From: Shewanella piezotolerans WP3
GTDB taxonomy: Bacteria > Pseudomonadota > Gammaproteobacteria > Enterobacterales > Shewanellaceae
Assembly (NCBI RefSeq): GCF_000014885.1
Contig: NC_011566.1
Span: 1,984,001-2,048,000, forward strand
Length of the DNA stretch: 64,000 nucleotides
Direction of reading: 5' to 3'
The position numbers and the translations under genes were made by a program. Under the pieces are notes generated by a model. It was not told the DNA's origin and ran no database searches. It saw only the letters and a list, made by a program, of their open reading frames with translations. Of this stretch, positions 1 through 8,854 are shown in pieces (position 1 is the first letter of the stretch; each line of letters opens with the position of its first letter).

Positions 1-993
1 GCGGTGACGATAGTCGTGTCGATTCTGGCTGTTGTGATTGTGGTTTTAGCATCAACGATTAAACACAAAACTGAGAAAGGTGAACTGAAAATTACCAATA
101 TCAGTGATGACTTAAAAACACTGAAACATGATCTCAAAGAAGAGTTGTTGTCAAAGAAGGCGTTTAAAGCCTATGAGAAAAAAGTAAAAGCAGACGAGAA
201 AGACAAAGAGAAAGCCCAAAAAGATGCTAAAGAGCCAGCGAATGATCCTAAGGTCTTTGTCATCGATTTCAAGGGCAGCATTGATGCTGGAGAAGTTGCC
301 TCTCTTCGTGAAGAGATAAGTGCGATTTTAACTATTGCCGACAAAGGCGATGAAGTCATTGTTAATGTTGAAAGTGGCGGCGGTATGGTGCATGGCTATG
401 GTTTGGCGTCGAGCCAACTCGACCGCTTAAGAAAAGCCGAAATTCCGTTATCAATCTGTGTCGATAAAGTGGCTGCTAGTGGCGGTTACATGATGGCTTG
501 TGTGGCTAACAAGGTGTACGCAGCGCCGTTTGCTATTGTCGGTTCTATTGGCGTAGTTGCTCAAGTGCCTAACTTTAATCGTTTGCTCAAGAAGCATGAC
601 ATTGATTATGAGCAGCATACAGCGGGTGACTTCAAACGCACTCTGACCATTTTTGGTGAGAATACTGATGAAGGGCGTGAAAAGTTCCAAAAAGAGCTTG
701 AAGAGACACATGTGCTGTTTAAAGAGTTCATTTCTAAGTACAGACCAGAACTTGATATTGCTAAAGTGGCTACTGGCGAGCATTGGTATGGTCAGCAAGC
801 AATTGAGCTTGGCTTGATTGATGAAGTGGCAACCAGTGATGATGTGATCCTAAAGCTTGCCAACGAGCGCACTGTCGTTAAAGTGAGTTACCAGCTTAAG
901 AAGAAGCTGTCTGATAAGATTGCCCATGGTGCATCTTTGTCTTTCAATGCAATTTTTAACAAATTTGCAGAAAAGAACCAGCCGCTTAAATAG
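1..993 (+). CDS. sohB: SohB inner-membrane S49 peptidase, 5'-truncated by the window
   Basis: This is a signal-peptide-peptidase-like serine protease (family S49) anchored in the inner membrane and facing the periplasm. The reading frame is open from base 1, so the true start lies upstream. The visible part opens with the end of a membrane segment, then a charged linker rich in Lys and Glu. Numbering from the GTG at base 4, the nucleophile is Ser159 in AASGGYM and the general base is Lys211 in GDFKRT. The 52-residue spacing fits a Ser-Lys dyad of S49 enzymes. SohB of E. coli is about 349 residues, so only a short N-terminal piece is missing. A strong terminator follows. The in-frame GTG at base 4 is unlikely to be the real start. 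Confidence 0.93.
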   Translation, partial: AVTIVVSILAVVIVVLASTIKHKTEKGELKITNISDDLKTLKHDLKEELLSKKAFKAYEKKVKADEKDKEKAQKDAKEPANDPKVFVIDFKGSIDAGEVASLREEISAILTIADKGDEVIVNVESGGGMVHGYGLASSQLDRLRKAEIPLSICVDKVAASGGYMMACVANKVYAAPFAIVGSIGVVAQVPNFNRLLKKHDIDYEQHTAGDFKRTLTIFGENTDEGREKFQKELEETHVLFKEFISKYRPELDIAKVATGEHWYGQQAIELGLIDEVATSDDVILKLANERTVVKVSYQLKKKLSDKIAHGASLSFNAIFNKFAEKNQPLK

Positions 994-1015
994 TTGTCGC
1001 AAAAGTAAACTAGAT

Positions 1016-1043
1016 AAAAAGCCTGCAGATGCAGGTTTTTTTG
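1016..1043 (+). terminator. Rho-independent terminator after sohB
   Basis: A CCTGC/GCAGG stem with a four-base loop is flanked by A5 on the left and T7 on the right, 23 bases after the sohB stop. It ends the sohB transcript before the AraC-family gene. Confidence 0.85.
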
Positions 1044-1127
1044 TCGCTAATTTTAAATATAGGCTATTAATTAACAACTAAATCCGCTAAAAATATAGTT
1101 ATAAACTCACTAATTTAGCGGAGTGCA

Positions 1128-2174
1128 ATGCATAAAACTTGCAGCTACAAACCACACCTGATGGTTGGCGATCAGTCTTATCCTGCTTATGAATTAAGAA
1201 ACCTGCTCAGCTACTTGAAGAAACAATTTGGTATAGAGGCTGTAGAACAACTGTGCCAAGAGATAGGCGTTGGTGAAAATGAGTTGGTTCATAGCCAATT
1301 TGTCTATGTGTGGCAAGTCGACTACGCCATGACGTTTTTGCAGAACTTAAGTCAAGATCCTGAGGTCGGTGCTAAAGCGGCCAGTGACTATCAAGTAAAA
1401 GATTTGGGTTTTTTATTGGGATATCTCACTGAGTATACAACCTTAGGAGAATGCCTTGAGTTTGTCATTGCACACCCAGAACTGGTGGGGAGTTTTTCTG
1501 ATACGTTAATCCGTAACGAAGAGGGTTTACTTAAGGTTAGATGGCTCAATACTAACAAGCTCGACGTTAATAAATACAGTTGCCAGTTTCAGCACAGTAT
1601 TGCATCTTTGATGACCTTTGCGCGAGAGTTGACGGGCATTGAGGTGAACGTCAAAGAGATCGCTTTGGCTGAACCTAACCGCTGTGCCGACTTTTTAGCT
1701 TCATGCACAGGCGCGTCAGTTCGCTTTGATGCCGAATTTTTTGAATGGTCTATTGAGCATCAGTTGTTGAGTTTACCCATTACTTTCTCTTTCGCTGCCA
1801 CTGAGCCCTGTATTACTGTCGACCCTAGTCATTCCTATATATCATTGCTCTTAACAGAGTTAAGAGAAAGTGCACCTGAACTGCCGAGTATGGATGCGAA
1901 GGCTTTGGCGCAAAATATCAGTAGTCGCACATTGAGACGTCGGTTGTCGAACGCGGGCACAAGTTATCAGAAGTTGGTTGATCAAGTTCGTTGCCAAATG
2001 GCAATCGATCTTATTTTGTCGAGTGAACGCTCAATTGAGTCGATAGCAGATCTGATGGGTTTTGGTGATGTTAGCCACTTTAGGCAGAGTTTTAAGCATT
2101 GGATAGGGCATCCTCCCGGGCATTTTCACCGCCTTAATCGAGGTAAAGACAAAGCGAGCGGCTCTTTGAATTGA
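1128..2174 (+). CDS. AraC-family transcriptional regulator
   Basis: A 348-residue regulator. Residues about 20-215 resemble the arabinose-binding-type sensing domain of the OruR/ArgR-like AraC subfamily. Residues about 250-340 form the double helix-turn-helix: SSRTLRRRL is the first recognition region, and SIESIADLMGFGDVSHFRQSFKHWIGHPP is the classical second motif, broken here only by naming. The ATG start at 1128 follows a GGAG at 1120-1123. It sits alone between the sohB terminator and a convergent lipoprotein gene. The target is not evident. The adjacent beta-helix/di-CXXCH lipoprotein genes are candidates by proximity only. Confidence 0.85.
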   Translation: MHKTCSYKPHLMVGDQSYPAYELRNLLSYLKKQFGIEAVEQLCQEIGVGENELVHSQFVYVWQVDYAMTFLQNLSQDPEVGAKAASDYQVKDLGFLLGYLTEYTTLGECLEFVIAHPELVGSFSDTLIRNEEGLLKVRWLNTNKLDVNKYSCQFQHSIASLMTFARELTGIEVNVKEIALAEPNRCADFLASCTGASVRFDAEFFEWSIEHQLLSLPITFSFAATEPCITVDPSHSYISLLLTELRESAPELPSMDAKALAQNISSRTLRRRLSNAGTSYQKLVDQVRCQMAIDLILSSERSIESIADLMGFGDVSHFRQSFKHWIGHPPGHFHRLNRGKDKASGSLN

Positions 2175-2211
2175 GTCGCTCAGTTGTTAATCATTGCTTT
2201 ACTCCTAAGTT

Positions 2212-3399
2212 TCATAAATGCTGACAATGACCGATATCAGCTGGCATTGCGTCAATCCACTCTTTAATTACTGCAACTGCTTCGGTATGCACAATGGCCC
2301 GTCCAAGTGGCGGCATTCTGTCTTTAGCTTGATTGAGTTCTTGGCGATAAACCAGGATGGAATGTTCACCGTCACCTGGAATGATGTCATAAGATAAGCC
2401 TTTGCTTCCACCATCCCAACCAGGAGGCTGTTTACAGATCCCATATTGATAGCTGGTATGATCAACATAAAAGCCAAGACGTAAACCCGAGATGCTGGCA
2501 AATCCATCTGCGTTATGGCAATGAGCGCAGTTTATATCCAGATAGCCCTTTGCTCGCGATGTTAATGAAGCGCTTTGATCGTTTATTTCTGCAGTTATTC
2601 CCACGTCACTAAGAGCGGGTAAGCCGTTTAACAAATTGAGTTGTTGCCATAGCCGCAGCTGATTGATGCTTTGACCTTGATAACTGATATCACGGTTTAG
2701 TAGATGGGCCTTGATGCCTATGGGCCTGATAAGTGCGCTTTGACTGTCACTGCCAAGCGTAGATTGATGGCATATTTTACATTCGGCTCGACTAGGAACA
2801 TGATAATCGAATACCTCTCTCACACCTTGATGATTCAAGCTGTGGGGCACATCTAACCCTGCTTGCTGCAGTGTTGCCTCTGCACCATTCCAAACATAAG
2901 GCAGGGTAGTCCAGCCAACTTCTCGATGAATGAGTAACCGAGTTTCTATTTGTACTTCATTGTTGGCGCCGCCGACTTGAGTATCGAAAGGTAAGGAGAA
3001 CGTTTTCACCAGTACCGTGCCTACTGGAAGCTCAAAGGTTGCTGTAGGGTGGTAGCTAATTTGTTTGCTTTGAGGCAGGAAAATAAAGCGGTGCTTGTTG
3101 GCGTAATTAGAAAATAGCTGCGTTGATAGCTGGTACGCCATTCCTGGCGTTACCGGATCGGATGTCGGCACACTCGGATCTACAAATAGTCCATATTGGG
3201 AGAGGCTTGTGCAGTCCTCAGTCATTAAGGCATCCCAGTTAACTTCACTTGTTGTGTTATCACAGACTGAGGCTGGAGGCTTCGTTACTGGCACATCTGG
3301 CGTTGTTGGTGTTTGTTCAATAACTTGCTCAGTTGAATCATCTGAGCCACCGCACGCGCTTAACGACAAGATTAAAATAAATATTGTGATTTTACCCAT
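2212..3399 (-). CDS. Di-CXXCH lipoprotein, TIGR03806-like (HNE_0200 family)
   Basis: A 395-residue predicted lipoprotein: a short hydrophobic signal ends in lipobox LSAC, with Cys16 as the lipidation site and no Asp at +2. Two haem-binding-type motifs are visible, C207-K-I-C-H211 and C291-A-H-C-H295, the second preceded by KGYLDIN. This is the pattern of the uncharacterised family I recall as TIGR03806, which usually sits beside, or is fused to, a beta-helix repeat protein (TIGR03805). The upstream gene at 3502-6153 carries the same domain at its C-terminus with matching blocks (VGTVLVKTF, RLLIHRE, LPYVWN, DINCAHCH, PGDGEHSIL against PGSPEESIL), so this is a paralogue. The gap to that gene holds a terminator, so it probably has its own promoter. 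Function is unknown; periplasmic c-type haem attachment is an inference. Confidence 0.85.
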   Translation of the reverse strand: MGKITIFILILSLSACGGSDDSTEQVIEQTPTTPDVPVTKPPASVCDNTTSEVNWDALMTEDCTSLSQYGLFVDPSVPTSDPVTPGMAYQLSTQLFSNYANKHRFIFLPQSKQISYHPTATFELPVGTVLVKTFSLPFDTQVGGANNEVQIETRLLIHREVGWTTLPYVWNGAEATLQQAGLDVPHSLNHQGVREVFDYHVPSRAECKICHQSTLGSDSQSALIRPIGIKAHLLNRDISYQGQSINQLRLWQQLNLLNGLPALSDVGITAEINDQSASLTSRAKGYLDINCAHCHNADGFASISGLRLGFYVDHTSYQYGICKQPPGWDGGSKGLSYDIIPGDGEHSILVYRQELNQAKDRMPPLGRAIVHTEAVAVIKEWIDAMPADIGHCQHL

Positions 3400-3460
3400 A
3401 AGCTACCCAATCAATTTACTTGATAACACTCACACGACAAACTCGCTGAATTGATGGAAT

Positions 3461-3486
3461 AAAAAAGGCCGGGATTAGCCGGCCTT
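3461..3486 (-). terminator. Terminator after the beta-helix/di-CXXCH fusion gene
   Basis: Read leftward, a GGCCGG/CCGGCC stem is followed by six T. It lies 16 bases past the stop of the 3502-6153 gene and before the start of the next same-strand gene, so the two lipoprotein genes are probably separate transcripts. Confidence 0.8.
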
Positions 3487-3501
3487 CTTAAGTCATTCCA
3501 T

Positions 3502-6153
3502 TTAGCTTGAGCAAGATGCGCTTGGTAGGCGCTTAATCCACTCATTGATTAGCGCAACACCTTCTGCGTGCGAGAGGCTACGACCAATCTCAGGCATTCT
3601 GTCACCTGGATTGTTGGTTTCCATACGGAAATGTAAGATAGACTCTTCAGGGCTGCCTGGAACAATATCAAAGCCTAGAGAACCACCACCATAAGCAACA
3701 GGTGACTTACAAGTACCGTGTGATAAGCCTGCATCTTCAGCATATGCTCTCCAGTATTCCAGCTTTAAACCGGTATTAGAGGCATTACCTTCAGGGCGAT
3801 GACAGTGAGCACAGTTTATGTCTAAGTAACCTTTAGCTGTTTTCATTAATGCATCATCGCTCAAGCTGCTCACACTCGATTCATCGCCGTCATTGTATGC
3901 TGGAACAGTATCGATAGTGGCGATATCAGGAACGCCTTGCAAAATACCCGCTGCTTGCCACTTCAATAACTGATTCATGCTGCCGTCGCTGTAGGCAAAA
4001 TCCTTGTTAAGTAAGCGAGCTTTTGGCCCGATAGGGACAAACTTAGCTGGACTATCAGCGTCGGGTTTAAACTGATGACACTGTTTACATTGGTTCATGC
4101 TTGGTACGACATAATCAAAGTCCATTGACTCACCGTTATGCATGACTTTCTTTGCTTGAATTGCGCCTGCTTTTGCAAGTACAGCATCTGCTTTTTCAGC
4201 ATTCCAGACGTAAGGCAGTGCAGTCCAACCCGTTTCACGATGTATGAGTAATCGAGTTTCTACTAAATCTTCGTTGTCTAGGCCACGCTTGCTAGTATCT
4301 GCGGGAAGGGCAAAGGTTTTAACTAGAACGGTTCCCACTGGAAAATCCAGTGATTCCATTGCCGAGTAGTCTGCTTTTTGGCCTTCAGGTACAAATACAT
4401 AACGATACTTGCTTGAATAGTCGGTAAACAGTGGTGTATTTAAGTCATAAGGTATACCGCCAGAGTTAGGCGCATCGTCAGGGTTCTTTGCATCTGCAAA
4501 GAGATTGTAGTCTGATAGATTAGGGCAGTTTGCTTTAAGCAAAGCTTCCCAAGAGGCATTATTACCTTCAGCTTTACACAGGGCTAAATCACCATCACCG
4601 ATTAATCCGCCTTCGTCTTCTCCTATTGAGCCGCCACCGCCAACTAAGTTACCACCGTCACAACCTTCAACATCGTCATCGACGCCACAGCCAAAGATTT
4701 GATCGCCAAAGGTGACGGTATGCACCGGTAAGCTTACCTGAGCACAGCTCATGAGCTTATCTTGAGTCTTTTCATACAGGACTTCAGGAATTGAAATATC
4801 GGTATTTTCATTAGCATATAATCGACCAAAAGAGACGTCGCCATTATCGCTGGCACAGACATTGTCACTGCCGTCAGCTGCAAATGGCATCTCCTGTAAT
4901 CCTAGATAAGCCGCAGTCCCATTATTAGAGAGCATCTCGCCTAAGCCGTCGTATAACACGCCCGGAAAAGCTCCGTGAGTGAATAGGTAAGCTTTAATGA
5001 TGTCATCAATGAGGTAACCATTTGGCTTTTGGCCGTACCCTGTGATGACGTTATCATGGATATAAATATTACGCGGGGTGGGTCGCCAGCCATCTTCTAT
5101 CGGCTGCCCAGGTTGACCATAGTTACTGACAAATGCATTCATATCAGGTTCTGCAATGAAGAAACTTGAAATGGTGATCCCCATGGTGTCATGGTTGGTG
5201 ACTTCATTATTAAATATTTCAACATCGTCAGTTGAAAGGATAATCATACCCGTGCCCGGTGGCACGATGTGAACACCTGCTGGATTGGCGGAAGCATTGG
5301 CAAAGTTCTTGGTATTGTTATCGTAGACCTTATTATTGAAAATTCTAACGCTAGAGCCATATCTATGGTTATTGATTGGAAGATCAAACACTAGAATACC
5401 GCCGGTATTGCCCATCGCTTCGTTATCGTATACGTCTGCATATTTTGAGTTCTCTATCTCAATACCCGCAACGTTTTCTTTTGCAATGTTTCGCCTTACC
5501 ACGATGTACTGCGATTGACCGACATAAATACCCGCATCGGCACTACCACGTACATAGGTATCTTCAATGAGAATATTTTCACATTCTACCGGGTATAGGC
5601 CGTACGCGCCGTTGCCTTCATCAAGCTCACCTTCCCAAATTGTTGCCAGACGGCGCAAGATGATACCGTTGGTATTTTTAAGCTTGATACCATTATTCTT
5701 TGCTTCATTGACCGACAGATCTTGAATAATAATATTCACAGCATTCTGAACGAATATACCATCGCCGGAATTAGCTTTAGAGAAATCAAGAATCGTTTCA
5801 TTTTGGCCATAACCCATAATGGTTATGTTTTTAGCAAAGCTGCCATCGCCGTCCACATCACCATCGAAGAGTAGCGTTGATTCAATTTCAAATGTGCCCT
5901 TTGGCAGAACGATAACGTCGTTACTTTGGGCATTAATGAGTGCTTCTTGAATGCGGATAGTGAGGTTTTCACCATCTTCAATCATTATTGCCCCTTCAGG
6001 AAATGAAGGCCCTTCAGGCTCAGGTGTCACAACGGGTGGGGTTTCAATTTTTGTGGTGGTGTCGTCATCATCAGAAGAACAAGCCCCTAAGCTTATTGCG
6101 ACTGCAGTGGCGAGGAGTGATGGCATTAGCCATGAAGGTTTCTTGTTGAGCAT
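3502..6153 (-). CDS. Parallel beta-helix protein fused to a di-CXXCH domain (TIGR03805 + TIGR03806), lipoprotein
   Basis: An 883-residue predicted lipoprotein with signal and lipobox LGAC (Cys25), then a Ser/Asp-rich tether. Residues about 55-400 carry Asn/Ile-rich repeats such as NIIIQDLSV, GIILRRLATIW, GIYVGQSQYIVVRRN and AGIEIENSKYADVYDN, typical of right-handed parallel beta-helices. A Gly/Asp/Glu-rich linker lies near 500-525. Residues about 528-883 match the adjacent stand-alone lipoprotein and contain C689-K-Q-C-H693 and C781-A-H-C-H785. As recalled, the two families normally form a two-gene pair of unknown function, sometimes fused; here the fusion coexists with a second copy of the C-terminal half. 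Carbohydrate binding by the helix and haem binding by the CXXCH motifs are inferences. A start ATG with upstream GGAG supports the chosen start. Confidence 0.87.
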   Translation of the reverse strand: MLNKKPSWLMPSLLATAVAISLGACSSDDDDTTTKIETPPVVTPEPEGPSFPEGAIMIEDGENLTIRIQEALINAQSNDVIVLPKGTFEIESTLLFDGDVDGDGSFAKNITIMGYGQNETILDFSKANSGDGIFVQNAVNIIIQDLSVNEAKNNGIKLKNTNGIILRRLATIWEGELDEGNGAYGLYPVECENILIEDTYVRGSADAGIYVGQSQYIVVRRNIAKENVAGIEIENSKYADVYDNEAMGNTGGILVFDLPINNHRYGSSVRIFNNKVYDNNTKNFANASANPAGVHIVPPGTGMIILSTDDVEIFNNEVTNHDTMGITISSFFIAEPDMNAFVSNYGQPGQPIEDGWRPTPRNIYIHDNVITGYGQKPNGYLIDDIIKAYLFTHGAFPGVLYDGLGEMLSNNGTAAYLGLQEMPFAADGSDNVCASDNGDVSFGRLYANENTDISIPEVLYEKTQDKLMSCAQVSLPVHTVTFGDQIFGCGVDDDVEGCDGGNLVGGGGSIGEDEGGLIGDGDLALCKAEGNNASWEALLKANCPNLSDYNLFADAKNPDDAPNSGGIPYDLNTPLFTDYSSKYRYVFVPEGQKADYSAMESLDFPVGTVLVKTFALPADTSKRGLDNEDLVETRLLIHRETGWTALPYVWNAEKADAVLAKAGAIQAKKVMHNGESMDFDYVVPSMNQCKQCHQFKPDADSPAKFVPIGPKARLLNKDFAYSDGSMNQLLKWQAAGILQGVPDIATIDTVPAYNDGDESSVSSLSDDALMKTAKGYLDINCAHCHRPEGNASNTGLKLEYWRAYAEDAGLSHGTCKSPVAYGGGSLGFDIVPGSPEESILHFRMETNNPGDRMPEIGRSLSHAEGVALINEWIKRLPSASCSS

Positions 6154-6543
6154 AGCATCTCCAGAATTATTTTTATTATGCGCTATCTAGATTGCACTGA
6201 CGTACCAGATAAGCAATGTGAAATTCGGACAACAAGTTTGCAGCATTGTGTTATCAAATGGTTTTTAAACCATAATTAAACGCAAAGCATGCCGTTAGCT
6301 GTTGAAAATTAGTATGAAGAGCTCGCAATTCAAACGACTGTATTATTTTTGTGCTGGTAATCTTTTATCGATTTTATTTTACCGTGCAGAATATTGTTAA
6401 ATTAATACAGAAACAGAGGCTTATGAAAATGTCATTAACAAATGACACCTAAGCGCTGGTTATTAACGGTAGGGAAAGCCAAATATTGAGCTTTTTAAGT
6501 AGCAGGGGGTATCGTGACGCTACTTACTCTTAATCAGGTTTTT
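6154..6543. other. Intergenic region upstream of the beta-helix fusion gene
   Basis: About 390 bases with no convincing ORF. An imperfect palindrome at 6258-6273 (ATGGTTT, two bases, AAACCAT) lies about 105 bases upstream of the fusion gene start and could be an operator. The rest is AT-rich, with no recognisable RNA or element up to the repeat that begins at 6544. Confidence 0.4.
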
Positions 6544-6905
6544 ATACCAATTGCATTAAAAGTTTGACCATTCAGCGGGAATTCAAAACGCTGTAGGCAA
6601 GTAGTGGGATTTGAGCTAATAGTTATTCTCGGCTCTGGCATCCTGCTTCGCTCTCGATAATTGCTCCTGCATTATTCTACCTTCGACCATCCTTGGTCTC
6701 GTACCTCCTAAATCCATTTAGTCGTATATCCAAATCCTATAATGAAGAATACAACGTTTTGAACCCCGCACTTCGTGAGCACCTCAGTCTTTCCACTTCT
6801 GCTTTGCATTAGCTTAAAAGGGAATAAACATTTCTTTACCAAAGCGCTTTGAATTGAAAAGACTGAGGGGCTCTGAACTGGCCAAATACTTAATGTAATT
6901 GGTAT
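6544..6905 (+). repeat. ATACCAATTGCATTAA repeat element (family 1), copy A
   Basis: A non-coding element of about 362 bases with imperfect terminal inverted repeats of roughly 30-35 bases. The left end is ATACCAATTGCATTAA and the right end is the complement of ATACCAATTACATTAAG. The interior matches 15761-16190 on the same strand and 38330-38657 on the opposite strand at most positions, including GTAGTGGGATTTGAGCTAAT and TTAGTCGTATATCCAAATCC. It encodes no transposase, so it looks like a MITE-type non-autonomous element. Confidence 0.85.
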
Positions 6906-6998
6906 TACAATGCGCCATGATGGTGCTGGATATCGTTATCTTCGCATGTCGTGCCCAGTGATGCGGGTTTAGCTATTAGGCATGTTTTTATGGCAGCG

Positions 6999-8096
6999 CT
7001 ACAGATCGATACCAAAGCCAATAATAAACTGATAGTCATTGGGCTCTGGAGTTTGTCCGCTAGCGTCTGGCTGGGGGTTGTTGGTTCGATCCCACACGAG
7101 TGACAGGTCAAGGTCAAACATATCTGTTAATTCTATCTCTAACGTTGCAATAGCATGGTGAGTATAGCCGCCTGAAGTTTCGTTACCGTATTGCAATCGA
7201 TATAGTGCGTTAAAATCTATGTCTGATGATATTTCGGTGTCGTATAGACTTTCAATTACTAATGTTGCACTGCTATCACTTTGATCTTCATTAACTTCAA
7301 CGGTATCGAATCGAGTTAATGTATAAGCGGGGACGCCACTGACGCTCCACTCTGTTTTTGGGGTGTCGATAATATTATAACCAAGACCGGAACCTATAGT
7401 TACTCGGTAATCGGTATTCAAAAATGGATCAATGTAGATCTCAGCGAATACTGGGCGAAGGTAAAACTGTTTAGAGATAAACCAGTCAAAGTTACTGTTG
7501 ATACGATGGTTGTTGATATTGTTTTCGCCATCAGTCTCTGAATAATTGCCGATATAATCTAGATTAAACCTTGATTGGGTTGTACGGCGTTTTGTTTTAG
7601 CAATCGCACTATAATCTATTTGATCGGTATTACCTTTGCGAAAATTGGCGCCCAAGCTAATTTTACTGGACCAATAGTTAGCTTCGGTTTGTTCCCCTGC
7701 AATGATGGTCATTATTTTTGAACTATCAAACTCTTCACCGTTAATGTAGGACTTTCCATCTTTAATCAACAGTCTGCCTGACTTAGTGGTGAGGTCAGTA
7801 AACCCAATACTGACAATGCTACTGCTTTGCAGTACTTTCACGTCCTCCCAATCGATAAATACACTATCAAGTTCGTCGCTATCAAATTCAAGTTTGTCAT
7901 CATAGAGATTAACAATCTCGCCCTTAAGTAGCTCCAAAGATGTCAGTTGTAGCCAGTCATAGTGGGGATCAACGGGGAGGGTTATCTGTTCAGGGGTGAT
8001 CTGAGGTAAGGGCTCTGCCGCTAAAATAGGTATATCTAAACAAAAAAGTGTAACACTACCGACTGCTATTGCTGCCAAATTGAGTTTTTTGCTCAT
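6999..8096 (-). CDS. DUF481-family outer-membrane beta-barrel protein
   Basis: The 365-residue product starts with a signal peptide (MSKKLNLAAIAVGSVTLFCL, with cleavage probably after ILAAEP-type sequence). Next comes a region of about 90 residues resembling an SH3-like or Sm-like module (VNLYDDKLEFDSDELDSVFIDW), and then a long beta-rich barrel with alternating aromatic/polar strands ending in FGIDL. DUF481 proteins such as YdiY are salt-stress or acid-linked outer-membrane proteins of unclear function. I chose the ATG at 8096 because AGGGAT lies seven bases upstream; the in-frame ATG at 8132 would add 12 residues before the signal peptide. It is transcribed alone, away from tesA by about 110 bases. 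Function is not determined. Confidence 0.82.
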   Translation of the reverse strand: MSKKLNLAAIAVGSVTLFCLDIPILAAEPLPQITPEQITLPVDPHYDWLQLTSLELLKGEIVNLYDDKLEFDSDELDSVFIDWEDVKVLQSSSIVSIGFTDLTTKSGRLLIKDGKSYINGEEFDSSKIMTIIAGEQTEANYWSSKISLGANFRKGNTDQIDYSAIAKTKRRTTQSRFNLDYIGNYSETDGENNINNHRINSNFDWFISKQFYLRPVFAEIYIDPFLNTDYRVTIGSGLGYNIIDTPKTEWSVSGVPAYTLTRFDTVEVNEDQSDSSATLVIESLYDTEISSDIDFNALYRLQYGNETSGGYTHHAIATLEIELTDMFDLDLSLVWDRTNNPQPDASGQTPEPNDYQFIIGFGIDL

Positions 8097-8209
8097 TGAG
8101 ATCCCTTGCCGTTCAAATACCCAAAATATCACTGATTACAGATTATTCCGATAGATTAATAATTTACAAAGTTGCTCTGTTTGCTTCAACTACTTTGTTG
8201 TTTTTTATA

Positions 8210-8854
8210 TTATTTAGTGTCACTTTCCGTCGCTTGTTGTAACCATGGCTGCATAAACTCTGCGATTTGTGGCTGGGCCTTTGCATTTGGATGGATCCCA
8301 TCTCTTTGCATCAACGTACTGTCAGTGATAATCAACTCCATAAAGAACGGCATTAAGGTAATATCATGCTCGGCAGCGAGTTCTTTATAAACGCTTGATA
8401 TCTGAGATGCATAGCGTGGGCCGTAGTTAGGCGGTACCATAATTTCACTCAGTAGCACTTTTATCTGTTTATCTTGGGCAAGCTCGATGATTTTTGTAAG
8501 ATTATTTTTCAGCTGCTTAGGCGGAAAACCACGAAGACCGTCGTTGCCGCCAAGTTCAATTAGCAGTACCTCAGGGCTCGCTGAGTCAAGCAGGGCGGGC
8601 AGTCTGCGTAATCCACCCGCTGAGGTTTCGCCACTAACAGAGCCATTAATGATGGTATGGTCGGGCATTTTTTTGCGGAGAAGATGCACCCAACCTTCAT
8701 TTTCCGGCATGCCATAACTTGCACTTAGGCTGTCACCTAGGATTAATATAGGGGCAGCACTTAGCGGGAAACTGCTGAAAATAAATAATAAGACAAAACC
8801 GAGTCGTCGGTTTTTAAGGTCTAAGAAGGGTTTTATGTCTGAAAAAAGCGCCAT
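8210..8854 (-). CDS. tesA: TesA, periplasmic GDSL acyl-CoA thioesterase / lysophospholipase / protease I
   Basis: A 214-residue SGNH hydrolase. A charged N-terminus and hydrophobic stretch (about residues 18-34) form a signal peptide ending near LSAAP. The catalytic blocks are all present: G40-D-S42-L with Ser42 as nucleophile, the oxyanion Gly and Asn in GGNDGLRG, and D185-G-I-H188 as the acid/base pair. The family hydrolyses acyl thioesters and lysophospholipids in the periplasm. It is divergent from ybbA, as in E. coli. The two coding regions overlap head to head by 20 bases, and I found no alternative in-frame ATG, GTG or TTG downstream that would still leave a signal peptide. Confidence 0.93.
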   Translation of the reverse strand: MALFSDIKPFLDLKNRRLGFVLLFIFSSFPLSAAPILILGDSLSASYGMPENEGWVHLLRKKMPDHTIINGSVSGETSAGGLRRLPALLDSASPEVLLIELGGNDGLRGFPPKQLKNNLTKIIELAQDKQIKVLLSEIMVPPNYGPRYASQISSVYKELAAEHDITLMPFFMELIITDSTLMQRDGIHPNAKAQPQIAEFMQPWLQQATESDTK

